Of a DNA stretch of 64,000 bases, positions 33,804 through 43,707 are shown piece after piece. Source of the DNA: Methylobacterium nodulans ORS 2060. Its GTDB lineage: Bacteria; Pseudomonadota; Alphaproteobacteria; Rhizobiales; Beijerinckiaceae. The stretch's first letter is position 1; the number at the start of each line of letters is the position of its first letter. The DNA lies in contig NC_011894.1 of the NCBI RefSeq assembly GCF_000022085.1, forward strand, positions 4,393,001-4,457,000. Reading direction: 5' to 3'. The position numbers and the translations under genes are program-made. The notes beneath the pieces are model-generated. The model searched no databases, was not told the origin of the DNA, and was given only the letters and a program-made list of their open reading frames with translations.

Positions 33804-34703
33804 TCAGCGCAGCATCGTCGCGCGCACCCACCAGCCCGGATGGCGGGCCGCGATGGCGCGGGCCGCCTGTGCGGCCCGCCAGCGATGCGTGAACAGGCCG
33901 AAGACGGTGGCGCCGGAGCCCGACATGCGGGCGAGCCGGCAGCCCGGCTGGTCGCGCAGCGCGCTAAGCGTGTCGCCGATGACGGGCGCCACCGTGAGCG
34001 CCGGGGCTTCGAGGTCGTTGCGGGCGGGACCGATCCGGCAGAGGAGGTCCTCGGGGGCGAGCCCCGCGGCAATCTCGGGATGCGGCACCGCGGCCGCCGG
34101 ATTCGCCTCGCCGACCGCAAGGCCGAGCGCCCGGAAGACCGGCGCGGTCTCGACCGGCACGCCGGGGTTGATCAGCACCGCGGGCAGGCTCGGCAGGGAG
34201 AGCGCCGGCCCGATCGCCTCGCCCGCCCCGCGCATCATCCTGGCCCGCGGCTCGAGACAGACCGGGACATCGGCCCCGGTGGCGCGGGCCGCCTCGGCGA
34301 GCGCCGGATGAGCGAGGGAAAGCCCGTTGAGGCGCGCGAGCAGGCGCAAAGCCGCCGCCGCATCCGACGATCCGCCCCCGATGCCGGCCGCCACCGGCAG
34401 ACGCTTCACGAGCGAAAACCGCCCGACCGCAAGCCCCGGAACGAGACCCGCGAGCCGGGTCGCTGCGCGTAGCACGAGGTTGTCGGCGGTGGGCCCCGCC
34501 GGTCCCGCCGTCGGACCCGAGACGGCGAGCGCGAGGTCGGGCCCGGGCTCCAGGCTCAGCGTGTCGCCGACGCCCGCGAACACCACGAGACTCTCCAGGG
34601 CGTGATAGCCGTCCCCGGCCCGGCGGCCGAGCACGTGCAGGGTCAGGTTGATCTTGGCGGGAGCGCGGGTGGTGAGGGGAGACACCGAAAACACCTGAGT
34701 CAC
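33804..34703 (-). CDS. ispE: 4-diphosphocytidyl-2-C-methyl-D-erythritol kinase
   Basis: A 299-residue GHMP kinase of the non-mevalonate isoprenoid pathway. It phosphorylates the 2-hydroxyl of CDP-methylerythritol with ATP. The N-terminal [21 protein letters not shown] motif, the ATP-binding loop [20 protein letters not shown] (about residues 104-123) and the C-terminal [12 protein letters not shown] motif are all present. The length is normal. It fits with the polyprenyl synthase gene convergent to it, although the two are not cotranscribed. A hairpin lies just upstream of the ATG. Confidence 0.97.
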   Translation of the reverse strand: MTQVFSVSPLTTRAPAKINLTLHVLGRRAGDGYHALESLVVFAGVGDTLSLEPGPDLALAVSGPTAGPAGPTADNLVLRAATRLAGLVPGLAVGRFSLVKRLPVAAGIGGGSSDAAAALRLLARLNGLSLAHPALAEAARATGADVPVCLEPRARMMRGAGEAIGPALSLPSLPAVLINPGVPVETAPVFRALGLAVGEANPAAAVPHPEIAAGLAPEDLLCRIGPARNDLEAPALTVAPVIGDTLSALRDQPGCRLARMSGSGATVFGLFTHRWRAAQAARAIAARHPGWWVRATMLR

Positions 34704-34713
34704 AACGAAGAAC

Positions 34714-34737
34714 CCCCTCTCCCGTCCGGGAGAGGGG
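34714..34737. repeat. CTCTCCC/GGGAGAG hairpin element
   Basis: CCCCTCTCCC pairs perfectly with GGGAGAGGGG around the loop GTCC, followed by ATCCCGCG. This is one of four copies of a short dispersed hairpin in the window. It lies in the 77 bases between the TPR-protein gene and ispE, both leftward, where it could terminate or attenuate readthrough. Confidence 0.65.
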
Positions 34738-34780
34738 ATCCCGCGCCAGTCGTGGAAGCCAGTATTGCCGGAAGGGGAGA

Positions 34781-36640
34781 CTAACCCCCGCCCTTCGGCT
34801 CGCTGCCCATGGCGGGCGGATCGCTCGGCGCGGGCGCGCCCTTGGGCATCGCGGGCTGGTCCGGGGTCGGTTGGCCCTCAGCGGTGGCGGCGGGCTTGTC
34901 CGGCTCGGGCAGGCCCTCCTTCAGCTTCTGGTCGATCTTGACGAGATCCTCGGGCTCGGGATTCAGGTCCTTGGCGTGCTGCCACTGGAACTTGGCCTCC
35001 AGCCGGCGGCCGCTGCGCCAATAGGCGTCGCCCAGGTGGTCGTTGATGGTCGGGTCACCCGGCTTCAGGTCGACGGCCTTCTCCAGCTCCCGCACCGCAT
35101 CGTCCCAGCGGCCGAGCCGGAAATAGGCCCAGCCGAGGCTGTCGATGATCATCCCGTCGCGGGGCTGCAGGTCGACCGCCTGCTTGAGCATGCGGAAGGC
35201 CTCGTCGATGTTCATGTTCTGGTCGACCCAGGAATAGGCGAGGTAGTTGAGCACCTGCGCCCGCCCGTTCGGCTGCGTCTGGGGCACCAGCTCCAGCGCC
35301 CTCTTCAGGTCGGCCTCGGCCTTCGGCCATTGCTTGGCCCGCTCGTAGGCGGTGCCGCGATAGTAGTAGAGCGTCCAGTAGTTCTGCGCCGGCTCGGAGC
35401 CGATCAGCGCGATCGCCTTCCCGTAGGTCTCCGCCGCCTCGGCGTATTTCTTGCGTGAGCGCTGCACGCTGCCGAGCGCCGAGATCACGTCGACGTCGTT
35501 GGGATAGGTCTTGGCGACCTGATCGAGATGGGCCAGCGCCTCGTCGCCCTTGCCCATCTGCTCCAGGTTGAGGCCGATCTGGATGTCGGCATTGAGCTTG
35601 AGGGGCGAGCCGGCCGGCATGCGCGCGAAGATCTCGTTGGCGCGGTCCAGCATCTTCATCCGCTCGAGCGTGTCCGCGAGCGTCAGGAGCGCCAGCGGGT
35701 GCTCGGGGGCGAGGTAGAGGGCGAGCCGCAGATAGACCACGGCGGGAAGCTCGTCGCCCTGGGAGGTGCCGGCCGAGCCGAGGCCGTACAGCACCTCGGC
35801 GGCGCCCTCCTGCGCATTGGCGATGAGCGGCCCGAGGGACTTGCCGGCCTTCAGCTTCTCCAGGGCGTCGCGCACGATCGGATGGCGCGGCAGCACGGCG
35901 TCGAACGCCTGATAGGCTGCGACCGCAAGGTCGGGCCGGCCGGAATCCGCCTCGAACCGCGCATAGGCGTCGACGATGCGAAGCGTATTGCGATCGGCAT
36001 CGTAGGCCGCCTTCAGGCGCCGCTCCGCCTCCAGCTTGTCGCCCACCACCACGGCGATGAGGCCCGCGTGATAGTCGCGGAAGACGTTGTAGTAGCGCTC
36101 GCCCTTGAGCTTGTTGACGGTGTCGAAAGCCTTCCGGCCCTGGCCCTCGCCCGCATAGGACCATGCGGTGAGAAGGGTGGAGGTCAGGTCGGCGGCGGCC
36201 CCCCGGCCGCCGCGCTGCAGGTTCTGGCGCGCGGCGCCCCATTGCCTGGCCTTCAGCTTCTGCACGCCGAGAGCAAGCTGGGCGAGGCCGTTCGAGGTGT
36301 CGCGGGCCGTGAGCTTCTCGGCGGCCCGGAACGCCTCCTGCAGGGCGCCGTCGGCCAGGAGCGCGACGAAGGAGCGCTCCAGGAGTTCGGCATTGCGTGG
36401 ATCGCCCTTCACCGCCTCCCGGTAATAGGAGGCCGCCGCCGCCGTGTCGCGGGAGGCGCCCGCGATGTAGGCCGCCAGGAAGTTGCCTTCGAGGGAGTCG
36501 GCCGGCTCGTAGGCGGAGGGCGCGGTCACCTCGCGGGGCGTCAGCCGGGCGGCGAGGACGGGGGACGGCGCCGCGAGGAGCAGCGCCAGGAGAGCGGCGC
36601 CGCCGCGCAGGCGGGACGAGAGAATACGGGTCGTGGGCAC
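34781..36640 (-). CDS. periplasmic tetratricopeptide-repeat protein
   Basis: A 619-residue protein. No usable ATG exists near the coding part; the likely start is a GTG ([14 protein letters not shown]) with GGAG about 10 bases upstream, giving a basic n-region and the signal peptide [18 protein letters not shown]. The rest is TPR solenoid, clear from about residue 60 ([20 protein letters not shown]) to 560 ([20 protein letters not shown]), and ends in a Pro-rich tail. It is probably a periplasmic or outer-membrane assembly scaffold. Related proteins often precede ispE in alphaproteobacteria, but a defined role is lacking. Confidence 0.85.
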   Translation of the reverse strand: MPTTRILSSRLRGGAALLALLLAAPSPVLAARLTPREVTAPSAYEPADSLEGNFLAAYIAGASRDTAAAASYYREAVKGDPRNAELLERSFVALLADGALQEAFRAAEKLTARDTSNGLAQLALGVQKLKARQWGAARQNLQRGGRGAAADLTSTLLTAWSYAGEGQGRKAFDTVNKLKGERYYNVFRDYHAGLIAVVVGDKLEAERRLKAAYDADRNTLRIVDAYARFEADSGRPDLAVAAYQAFDAVLPRHPIVRDALEKLKAGKSLGPLIANAQEGAAEVLYGLGSAGTSQGDELPAVVYLRLALYLAPEHPLALLTLADTLERMKMLDRANEIFARMPAGSPLKLNADIQIGLNLEQMGKGDEALAHLDQVAKTYPNDVDVISALGSVQRSRKKYAEAAETYGKAIALIGSEPAQNYWTLYYYRGTAYERAKQWPKAEADLKRALELVPQTQPNGRAQVLNYLAYSWVDQNMNIDEAFRMLKQAVDLQPRDGMIIDSLGWAYFRLGRWDDAVRELEKAVDLKPGDPTINDHLGDAYWRSGRRLEAKFQWQHAKDLNPEPEDLVKIDQKLKEGLPEPDKPAATAEGQPTPDQPAMPKGAPAPSDPPAMGSEPKGGG

Positions 36641-37011
36641 CAAGCGACGGCTCCATCGGCGCGCCGGCCGCGGCCGCGGCGCGCAATCGGGCGCGACATT
36701 GGACCCTGCGCGGGGCAGCGGCAAGACCAAACCGGGGCGACCGAGAGGCAGAGCCGCCCGGTCAGATGAATCGCATTCATCTCCCGTTGCAAACTGTGCG
36801 TTTGTGCACCGGCCGGCCTCCTGGCAGGGATAAGCCCAACGACAGCGAGAGGAAGCGCCCGGATTTCGGTGCTCCGGCGGGATGGGATCCCGCCCGGCGG
36901 CGTTGCGACGCGCCGCTCCCTCTCGCGGATCGAGACCGAAGGCATGGCCCGGATGGTCGCGCGACCGCAACGCCGGTCGCCAGGACCGCATGGCCGATGA
37001 GGGAGGGTAAT
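36641..37011. promoter_or_regulatory. divergent promoter region, TPR gene and sugar operon
   Basis: No gene seen. CAAAC-TGTGC-GTTTG (36790-36804) is a short inverted repeat in an AT-richer patch, placed where an operator for the rightward catabolic operon could lie. No regulator gene is adjacent, so any control protein must be encoded elsewhere. Confidence 0.35.
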
Positions 37012-37761
37012 TTGCTTCTGTCCGACAAAGTGTGCCTGATCACCGGGGCCGCATCGCTGCGCGGCATCGGCCGCGCCACGGCCCGTCTCTTCGCCGAGCA
37101 TGGCGGCCGCGTCGTCATCCTCGACCTCGATGCCGGGCAGGCGGAGGCGGCGGCCAGCGACCTCGGCGCCGGGCATCTCGGCCTTGCCTGCAACGTCACC
37201 GACCGGGCGGCCTGCCAGGCGGCGGCCGACGAGACGCTCGCGCGCTTCGGGCGCATCGACGTCCTCGTGAACAATGCCGGCATCACCCAGCCGCTCAAGA
37301 TCATGGACATCGCGCCGGAGAACTACGACGCGGTCACCGACGTGAACCTGCGCGGCACGCTCTACATGTCGCAGGCGGTGATCCCGCAGATGCGGGCGCA
37401 GAAGTCGGGCTCCATCGTCTGCATGTCGTCGGTCTCGGCGCAGCGCGGCGGCGGCATCTTCGGCGGGCCGCATTACAGCGCCGCCAAGGGCGGCGTGCTC
37501 GGCCTCTGCAAGGCCATGGCCCGCGAACTCGGCCCGGACGGCATCCGGGCCAACGCGGTGACGCCGGGCCTGATCCAGACCGACATCACCGGCGGCAAGC
37601 TCACGGCCGACCTCAAGGCCGAGATCCTCAAGGGCATCCCGCTCGGCCGCCTCGGCGTCGCGGATGACGTCGCCAAGGCCTGCCTGTTCCTGGCCTCCGA
37701 CCTCTCCGCCTACACCACCGGCGCGGTCATCGACGTCAACGGCGGCATGCTGATCCACTAG
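37012..37761 (+). CDS. short-chain dehydrogenase (SDR) of the sugar operon
   Basis: A 249-residue classical SDR. It has a TGAASLRGIGRA cofactor loop, a VLVNNAGITQ motif, catalytic Ser in VCMSSVSAQR, YSAAKGG (Tyr and Lys of the active site) and an AVTPGLIQTDI tail. An Asp at the end of strand 2 (VVILDLD) points to NAD rather than NADP. I place the start at TTG (LLLSDKV...), since GAGGGAGGG lies 5 bases before it, and the only nearby ATG would bury that signal inside the gene. First gene of the operon; it probably oxidises or reduces a polyol or sugar feeding the transketolases. Confidence 0.9.
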   Translation: MLLSDKVCLITGAASLRGIGRATARLFAEHGGRVVILDLDAGQAEAAASDLGAGHLGLACNVTDRAACQAAADETLARFGRIDVLVNNAGITQPLKIMDIAPENYDAVTDVNLRGTLYMSQAVIPQMRAQKSGSIVCMSSVSAQRGGGIFGGPHYSAAKGGVLGLCKAMARELGPDGIRANAVTPGLIQTDITGGKLTADLKAEILKGIPLGRLGVADDVAKACLFLASDLSAYTTGAVIDVNGGMLIH

Positions 37762-37772
37762 GGGAGGAGACC

Positions 37773-38630
37773 ATGTCGCCGGCTGACATCCAGACCCGGG
37801 AGCGGTCGAACGTCTCGCTCTCTGATCGGGCCTACCGCATCCGCCGCAACGCCCTGCGGATGGGCGAGGTCCAGGGCCAGGGCTACATCGCCCAGGCGCT
37901 CGGCATCGCGGACGTGCTCGCGGTCGCCTATTTCCACGCCATGACCTACCGGCCCGAGGATCCCGAATGGGAGGGCCGCGACCGCTTCCTGCTCTCGATC
38001 GGCCATTACGCCATCGCGCTCTACGCGGCGCTGATCGAGGCCGGCATCCTGCCGGAGGACGAACTCGAGACCTATGGCTGCGACGACAGCCGGCTGCCCA
38101 TGTCCGCCATGGCCGCCTACACGCCCGGCATGGAGATCACCGGCGGGTCGCTCGGCCACGGGCTCGGAATAGCGGTCGGCTTCGCCCTCGGGCTCAAGCG
38201 CAAGGGCTCCAAGTCCTTCGTCTACAACCTGTTCTCGGACGGCGAGCTCGACGAGGGCTCGACCTGGGAGGCGGCGATGTCGGCCGCGTCCTTCCGGCTC
38301 GACAACCTGATCGGCATCGTCGACGTGAACGGCATGCAGGCGGACGGCCCGTCGCGGGGCGTCCTGAACTTCGAGCCGCTGGCGCCGAAATTCGAGGCCT
38401 TCGGCTGGTTCGTGCAGCGGGTCGACGGCAACGACATCGACGCGCTGGTGCGGGCCTTCGACGCCGCCAAGGCGCATCCGGAGCCCAAGCCCCGGATCAT
38501 CATCTGCGACACGACCATGGCCAAGGGCGTGCCGTTCCTGGAAGCGCGCGAGCGCAACCACTTCCTGCGCGTCGAGCCGGCGGAATGGCAGCAGGCTCTG
38601 GCGGTCCTGGCCGAGGGGAGGGCGGAATGA
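37773..38630 (+). CDS. transketolase, N-terminal (TPP-binding) subunit
   Basis: A 285-residue protein equal to the first third of a transketolase. It contains GSLGHGLGIAVGFAL and the thiamine-diphosphate/Mg motif NLFSDGELDEGSTWEAAMSA with a downstream NGMQADGP. The pyrimidine-binding half is supplied by the next gene, whose ATG overlaps this stop codon (ATGA), so the two subunits are made together. Split transketolases of this kind are known both in ordinary pentose metabolism and in special pathways (apulose-4-phosphate and sulfo-sugar transketolases). The substrate here is open. Confidence 0.92.
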   Translation: MSPADIQTRERSNVSLSDRAYRIRRNALRMGEVQGQGYIAQALGIADVLAVAYFHAMTYRPEDPEWEGRDRFLLSIGHYAIALYAALIEAGILPEDELETYGCDDSRLPMSAMAAYTPGMEITGGSLGHGLGIAVGFALGLKRKGSKSFVYNLFSDGELDEGSTWEAAMSAASFRLDNLIGIVDVNGMQADGPSRGVLNFEPLAPKFEAFGWFVQRVDGNDIDALVRAFDAAKAHPEPKPRIIICDTTMAKGVPFLEARERNHFLRVEPAEWQQALAVLAEGRAE

Positions 38631-39655
38631 GGCGCTCGAAATACGAACGGCCGACCCAGCTGCAGCAGGGCGGGACGAGGCTCACCACCTCGGCGATGAT
38701 CGCCTCGCTCGCCGCTCCCGGCCAGCGCACCAAGGCGGCGCCCTTCGGCCACGCGCTCGCGCAACTCGCGGCCGAGCGCCCCGACATCGTGGGTCTCAGC
38801 GCGGATCTGAGCAAGTACACCGACCTGCACATCTTCGCGCAGGCCCATCCCGACCGCTTCTACCAGATGGGGATGGCCGAGCAGCTGCTGTTCAGCGCGG
38901 CGGCGGGCCTGGCCCGCGAGGGCTTCACGCCGTTTGCCACCACCTACGCGGTCTTCGCCGCGCGGCGGGCCTACGACTTCATCTGCCTCGCGATCGCCGA
39001 GGAGAACCTGAACGTCAAGATCGCCTGCGCGCTGCCGGGCCTGACCACCGGCTACGGGCCGAGCCACCAGGCCACGGAGGATCTGGCGATCTTCCGCGGC
39101 CTGCCGAACCTGACCATCATCGATCCGTGCGACGCGCACGAGATCGAGCAGATCGTGCCCGCCATGGCGGCCCATCAGGGGCCGGTCTACCTGCGGCTGC
39201 TGCGCGGCAACGTGCCCCTCGTCCTCGACGAATACGGCTACCGGTTCGAGCTCGGCAAGGCGAAGACGATCCGCGACGGGCGCGACGTGCTGATCGTCTC
39301 GACCGGCCTGATGACCATGCGGGCGCTCGAAGCGGCCGAGGCTCTGGCCGACGACAGCATCGATGTCGGCGTGCTGCACGTCCCGACGATCAAGCCCCTC
39401 GACGAGGAGACGATCCTGCGCGAGGCGCGCCGGGGCGGGCGGCTCGTGGTGGTGGCCGAGAACCATACGGTGATCGGCGGCCTCGGCGAGGCGGTGGCGG
39501 GTGTGCTGATGCGCAGCGGCACGCTCCCCGAGAAGGGTTTTCGCCATATCGGCCTGCCCGACGAGTTCCTGGATGCGGGCGCGCTGCCGACCCTCCACGA
39601 CCGGTACGGCCTTTCGACCCAGGCGGTCGTGCGGAGGATCCGCGAATGGCTGTGA
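38627..39655 (+). CDS. transketolase, C-terminal (pyrimidine-binding) subunit
   Basis: A 342-residue partner of the preceding subunit. It has FYQMGMAEQLLFSAAAGLA, which carries the catalytic Glu that activates the thiamine ring, GYGPSHQATEDLAIFRGLPN with the active-site His, and a C-terminal transketolase domain (LIVSTGLMTMRALEAAEAL, VVAENHTVIGGLGEAVAG). The start overlaps the upstream stop by four bases; its end overlaps the start of the dehydrogenase gene by ten. Tight overlaps imply one coupled operon. Confidence 0.92.
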   Translation: MRRSKYERPTQLQQGGTRLTTSAMIASLAAPGQRTKAAPFGHALAQLAAERPDIVGLSADLSKYTDLHIFAQAHPDRFYQMGMAEQLLFSAAAGLAREGFTPFATTYAVFAARRAYDFICLAIAEENLNVKIACALPGLTTGYGPSHQATEDLAIFRGLPNLTIIDPCDAHEIEQIVPAMAAHQGPVYLRLLRGNVPLVLDEYGYRFELGKAKTIRDGRDVLIVSTGLMTMRALEAAEALADDSIDVGVLHVPTIKPLDEETILREARRGGRLVVVAENHTVIGGLGEAVAGVLMRSGTLPEKGFRHIGLPDEFLDAGALPTLHDRYGLSTQAVVRRIREWL

Positions 39656-40560
39656 CGCCCGTCGCCCAGCCCCCCTTGGCCCAGCCCCCCTTGGTTTTCG
39701 TGGGGCTCGGCTCCATGGGCCTGCCCATGGCGTCGAACCTCGTCGCCAAGGGCTTCGAGGTCCGCGGCTACGACGTGCGGGCCGAGAGCCGCGCCGCCTT
39801 CGCGAAGGCGGGCGGCGTCCCGGCGGACGACCTGCGGCAGGCGGCCTCCGGCGCCGGTGCCCTCGTCCTGATGGTGGTGAACGCCGCCCAGGCCGAGACC
39901 GTGCTGTTCGCGGAGGGCGCCCTCGACGCGCTCGCGCCAGGTGCCGCTGTGATCCTGATGGCGACCTGCCCGCCCGAGGCGGTGGCGCGGATCGCCGAGC
40001 GGGTGGAGGCGGCGGGACGCGTCTTCGTCGACGCGCCGGTCTCGGGCGGCGTGGTCGGGGCCGAGGGCGGCACGCTCACGGTGATGGCTGCCGCCCCCGC
40101 GGAGACCTTTGCGCGGGTGCGGCCGCTGCTCGATGCGGTGGGGGAGCGCATCTTCCATGTCGGCACCAAGCCCGGGCAGGGCGCCACCGTGAAGGCGGTC
40201 AACCAGCTCCTCTGCGGCGTGCACATCGCGGCCGCCGCCGAGGCTCTGTCGCTGGCGGAGAAGGTCGGCGTCGACTTGGCCGTGGTGCTGGAGATCCTGT
40301 CGGGATCCTCGGCCGCGAGCTGGATGCTGCGTGACCGCGGGCCCCGCATGCTGGAGGAGATGCCCCGCGTCACCAGCGCGGTCGACATCTTCGTGAAGGA
40401 TCTCGGCATCGTGCTGGAGGCCGGGCGCGACCAGAAGGCGGCCCTGCCGCTCGCGAGCCTCGCCCACCAGCTCTTCCTCGCCGCCTCCGGCCGCGGGGAG
40501 GGCGCCGCCGACGACAGCCAGGTGATCCGGTCCTACCGGGTCCTCAACGGACACGGATGA
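39646..40560 (+). CDS. 3-hydroxyisobutyrate/L-threonate dehydrogenase-like protein
   Basis: A 304-residue beta-hydroxyacid dehydrogenase. It has the Rossmann motif VFVGLGSMGLPMASNL, substrate motif DAPVSGGVVGAEGGTL, the catalytic-Lys segment GQGATVKAVNQLLCGVHIAA, and a C-terminal VFVKDLGIVL-like helix (DIFVKDLGIVLEAG). The family includes 3-hydroxyisobutyrate, tartronate-semialdehyde and L-threonate (LtnD) dehydrogenases. With TRAP transport and transketolases nearby, a four-carbon sugar acid is a reasonable guess. The N-terminus has a tandem QPPLAQPPL, a direct repeat of CCCAGCCCCCCTTGG. Confidence 0.88.
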   Translation: MAVTPVAQPPLAQPPLVFVGLGSMGLPMASNLVAKGFEVRGYDVRAESRAAFAKAGGVPADDLRQAASGAGALVLMVVNAAQAETVLFAEGALDALAPGAAVILMATCPPEAVARIAERVEAAGRVFVDAPVSGGVVGAEGGTLTVMAAAPAETFARVRPLLDAVGERIFHVGTKPGQGATVKAVNQLLCGVHIAAAAEALSLAEKVGVDLAVVLEILSGSSAASWMLRDRGPRMLEEMPRVTSAVDIFVKDLGIVLEAGRDQKAALPLASLAHQLFLAASGRGEGAADDSQVIRSYRVLNGHG

Positions 40561-40576
40561 GCCGCAAGCTGGTCCC

Positions 40577-40602
40577 GTCTCCCACTCGGGAGAGGGGATC
40601 CC
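40577..40602. repeat. CTCTCCC/GGGAGAG hairpin element
   Basis: A shorter copy of the dispersed hairpin (TCTCCC-ACTC-GGGAGA, then GGGGATCCCGCGCGG). It lies between the dehydrogenase gene and the TRAP substrate-binding gene, where it may give differential expression within the operon. Confidence 0.5.
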
Positions 40603-40667
40603 GCGCGGACCCGTCATCGCCGGATCAACCGGCCCGCCGAATCGAACTGAAGTCCAGGGAGAACGCC

Positions 40668-41684
40668 ATGTCGACACCGACCCTCAGCCGCCGCACGCTC
40701 CTTGCCGGCGCGGCCAGCCTGCCCCTCGTCACCATCCTGCGCCGCCCCGCCAACGCGGCCGAGTTCGAGTACAAGCTCGCCACCGGACAGGACCCGACCC
40801 ACCCGGTCAATCTCCGCGCCCAGGAAGCCCTCAACCGCATCCGCGAGGCGTCGGGCGGCCGGCTCGACATCAAGCTCTTCCCGGCCAACCAGCTCGGCTC
40901 CGACACCGACCTGCTCTCGCAGGTGCGCAACGGCAGCGTCGAGTTCTTCAACCTCTCGACCTCGATCCTCGCGACCTTCATTCCCGCCGCGAGCCTCCCC
41001 AATACCGGCTTCGCCTTCAAGGACTACGACGCCGTCTGGGCGGCGATGGACGGCGGGCTCGGCAACTATATCCGCGAGCAGATCGCCAAGACGCCCATCC
41101 AGACCGTCTCGAAGGCCTGGGACAACGGTTTCCGCCACATCACCTCGTCGACCCGCGAGATCCGCACGCCCGAGGACCTCAAGGGCTTCAAGATCCGGGT
41201 GCCTCCGGCCCCGATGCTGACCTCCCTGTTCAAGGCTCTCGAGGCCGGGGCGGCGCCGCTCAACTTCAACGAGCTCTACTCCGCGCTGCAGACCAAGATC
41301 TTCGAGGGCCAGGAGAATCCGCTCGCCATCACGGCCACGACGCGGCTCTACGAGGTGCAGAAGTCCTGCAGCCTCACCGGCCATGTCTGGGACGGCTACT
41401 GGATCCTCGGCAACAAGCGCGCCTTCCAGCGCCTGCCGGAGGATCTGCGCGCGCTCGTCACCCGCGAGCTCGACCGCTCGGCCGACGACCAGCGGGCCGA
41501 TATCGTCCGCCTGAGCGCCTCCCTGCGCCAGGAGCTGACCGCCAAGGGGATCACCTTCATCGAGGTCAATCGCGATCCTTTCCGCGATGCGCTCGGCCGC
41601 ACGACCTTTTACAAGGACTGGCGCGCCAAGTTCGGTGACGCGGCCTGGGGCCACCTGGAAGCCGTGTCCGGTAAGCTGGCCTGA
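40668..41684 (+). CDS. TRAP transporter substrate-binding protein (DctP)
   Basis: A 338-residue periplasmic solute receptor. The N-terminus has a twin-arginine-type signal (SRRTLLAGAASLPLVTILRR, cleavage near ANA-A). The mature protein shows DctP landmarks: ATGQDPTHPVNLRAQEALNR, FPANQLGSDTDLLSQVRNG, LKGFKIRVPPAPM with the substrate-carboxylate Arg, and GQENPLAITATTRLYEVQK. TRAP receptors bind organic acids and some sugars. The next gene supplies the membrane part. The twin-Arg signal suggests folding before export, which is unusual but not rare for DctP proteins. Confidence 0.93.
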   Translation: MSTPTLSRRTLLAGAASLPLVTILRRPANAAEFEYKLATGQDPTHPVNLRAQEALNRIREASGGRLDIKLFPANQLGSDTDLLSQVRNGSVEFFNLSTSILATFIPAASLPNTGFAFKDYDAVWAAMDGGLGNYIREQIAKTPIQTVSKAWDNGFRHITSSTREIRTPEDLKGFKIRVPPAPMLTSLFKALEAGAAPLNFNELYSALQTKIFEGQENPLAITATTRLYEVQKSCSLTGHVWDGYWILGNKRAFQRLPEDLRALVTRELDRSADDQRADIVRLSASLRQELTAKGITFIEVNRDPFRDALGRTTFYKDWRAKFGDAAWGHLEAVSGKLA

Positions 41685-41695
41685 GGGAGGACCGC

Positions 41696-43582
41696 ATGCA
41701 TCTCGAACTCGCGGACGAGACGCCGGCTGCACCGGCGCTCACCGGCCGCCGGGCCCGGTTGAAATGGCTCGACGATGCGTTGGGCGTAGCGATCGAGGTG
41801 CCGGCTGCGCTCCTCGTGGTGCTGGAGATCGTGGTGCTGCTCTCCGGCGTGGTGAGCCGCTACGTCTTCCACCAGCCGATCGTGTGGGCGGACGAACTCG
41901 CCTCGATCCTGTTCCTGTGGCTCGCCATGCTCGGCGCCGTCGTCGCCTACCGGCGCGCCGAGCACATGCGCATGACCGCCATGGTCAGCCTCGCCTCGCC
42001 GAAGGCCCGCGCCTTCCTCGACGCGGTCTCGCTCGCCGCAGGCCTCGTCTTCATCGGTCTCCTGCTCGAACCCGCCTACGAGTTCGCCAGCGAGGAGCTG
42101 TTCGTCCAGACGCCGGCGCTCGAGATCACCAATGCTTGGCGGGCCGCCGCCCTGCCGGTCGGCTTCGTGCTGATGCTCGCCATCGCGGTGCTGCGCCTCG
42201 TCGAGAGCGCCGACTGGAAGGCGTCGCTCGGCGCCCTGCTGCTCGCGGGCCTGGTGGTCGGCGGCCTCGTGCTGGCCGAGCCGACCCTGCGCACGCTTGG
42301 CAACTGGAACCTGCTGATCTTCTTCGTGCTCGGGGTCGGGGCGCTGGTCTTCTCGGGCGTGCCGATCGCCTTCGCGTTCGGGCTCGCCACCTTCGGCTAT
42401 CTCACCTTCACCACGCGGGCGCCGTCCATGGTCGTGGTGGGGCGGATGGACGAGGGCATGAGCCACCTGATCCTGCTCGCGGTGCCGCTCTTCGTCTTCC
42501 TGGGGCTCCTCATCGAGATGACCGGCATGGCCCGCGCCATGGTGGGCTTCCTCGCCGCCCTGCTCGGCCACGTGCGCGGCGGCCTGCACTACGTGCTGGT
42601 CGGAGCCATGTACCTCGTCTCGGGCATCTCCGGCTCGAAGGCCGCCGACATGGCGGCGGTGGCGCCGGTGCTCTTCCCCGAGATGAAGGCGCGCGGCGCC
42701 AAGGAGGGCGACCTGGTGGCGCTGCTCGCCGCCACCGGCGCGCAGACCGAGACCATCCCGCCCTCGCTGGTGCTGATCACCATCGGCTCGGTGACCGGCG
42801 TGTCGATCACCGCCTTGTTCACCGGCGGCCTGCTGCCCGGGCTGGTGCTCGGGGTCACGCTCTGCCTGCTCGTCTGGTGGCGCTATCGCAACGAAGACCT
42901 GAGCCATGTGCGCCGCGCGAGCTGGGGCGAGATCGGCCGTGCCTTCGTGATCGCCATCCCGGCGCTGGCGCTGCCCTTCGTGATCCGGGCGGCGGTGGTC
43001 GAGGGCGTGGCGACGGCGACCGAGGTCTCGACCATCGGCATCGTCTACGCGGTGCTGGCCGGCCTCCTGATCTACCGCCAGTTCGACTGGAAGCGGCTCT
43101 ACCCGATGCTGGTCTCGACCGCCTCGCTGTCGGGGGCGATCCTGCTGATCATCGGGGCGGCCACCGGCATGGCCTGGGCGCTCACCCAGTCGGGCTTCTC
43201 GCAGAGCCTCGCCGTCATCATGAAGGGCCTGCCCGGCGGGGCGCTCGGCTTCCTGATCGTGTCGGCGCTGGCCTTCATCGTGCTGGGCTCGGTGCTGGAG
43301 GGCATCCCGGCGATCGTGCTGTTCGGGCCGCTGCTGTTCCCGATCGCTCGTCAGGTCGGCGTGCACGAGGTGCACTACGCCATGGTGGTGATCCTCGCCA
43401 TGGGCGTCGGCCTGTTCGCGCCGCCCTTCGGGGTGGGCTACTACGCGGCCTGCGCCATCAGCCGGATCCATCCGGATGCCGGCATACGGCCTATCATCGG
43501 CTACATCCTGGCGCTGCTCGCCGGCCTCGTGGTCGTCATCCTGGTGCCCTGGATCTCGATCGGCTTCCTCACCGCGCCGTAG
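41696..43582 (+). CDS. TRAP transporter fused permease (DctQM)
   Basis: A 628-residue protein joining both TRAP membrane components. Residues about 25-185 are the four-helix DctQ part (LSGVVSRYVFHQPIVWADEL motif). The rest is the 12-helix DctM part, with GLLIEMTGMARAMVGFLAAL, VSGISGSKAADMAAVAPVLF, GAQTETIPPSLVLITIGSVT and FGVGYYAACAISRIHPD. It would import the receptor-bound solute using a Na+ gradient. Ten bases separate it from the receptor gene, with GGGAGG before the ATG. Confidence 0.94.
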   Translation: MHLELADETPAAPALTGRRARLKWLDDALGVAIEVPAALLVVLEIVVLLSGVVSRYVFHQPIVWADELASILFLWLAMLGAVVAYRRAEHMRMTAMVSLASPKARAFLDAVSLAAGLVFIGLLLEPAYEFASEELFVQTPALEITNAWRAAALPVGFVLMLAIAVLRLVESADWKASLGALLLAGLVVGGLVLAEPTLRTLGNWNLLIFFVLGVGALVFSGVPIAFAFGLATFGYLTFTTRAPSMVVVGRMDEGMSHLILLAVPLFVFLGLLIEMTGMARAMVGFLAALLGHVRGGLHYVLVGAMYLVSGISGSKAADMAAVAPVLFPEMKARGAKEGDLVALLAATGAQTETIPPSLVLITIGSVTGVSITALFTGGLLPGLVLGVTLCLLVWWRYRNEDLSHVRRASWGEIGRAFVIAIPALALPFVIRAAVVEGVATATEVSTIGIVYAVLAGLLIYRQFDWKRLYPMLVSTASLSGAILLIIGAATGMAWALTQSGFSQSLAVIMKGLPGGALGFLIVSALAFIVLGSVLEGIPAIVLFGPLLFPIARQVGVHEVHYAMVVILAMGVGLFAPPFGVGYYAACAISRIHPDAGIRPIIGYILALLAGLVVVILVPWISIGFLTAP

Positions 43583-43634
43583 CGGGTTCGCGGGCGGCTC
43601 CACGCCGCCCGATCCTCAACCCATCCCCCGCCGT

Positions 43635-43656
43635 CCCCTCTCCTCCGGGAGAGGGG
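43635..43656. repeat. CTCTCC/GGAGAG hairpin element
   Basis: CCCCTCTCC pairs with GGAGAGGGG around a four-base loop, followed by AAACGGAGCC. This is the fourth copy of the dispersed hairpin, located between the TRAP permease gene and the full-length transketolase gene. Confidence 0.55.
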
Positions 43657-43707
43657 AAACGGAGCCTTGGGCTCCGAACGATCCCTTTTTGCCCGCAGGA
43701 CCCCGCC

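Noticed and set aside
36641..36991. An N-terminal extension of the TPR protein from an upstream ATG
   Set aside because: The added 117 residues are Arg/Pro-rich and would bury the clear signal peptide inside the protein.
37773..39655. One transketolase gene broken by a frameshift
   Set aside because: The two halves have proper stop and start codons overlapping as ATGA, and the domain border falls exactly between them, so this is a natural two-subunit enzyme.
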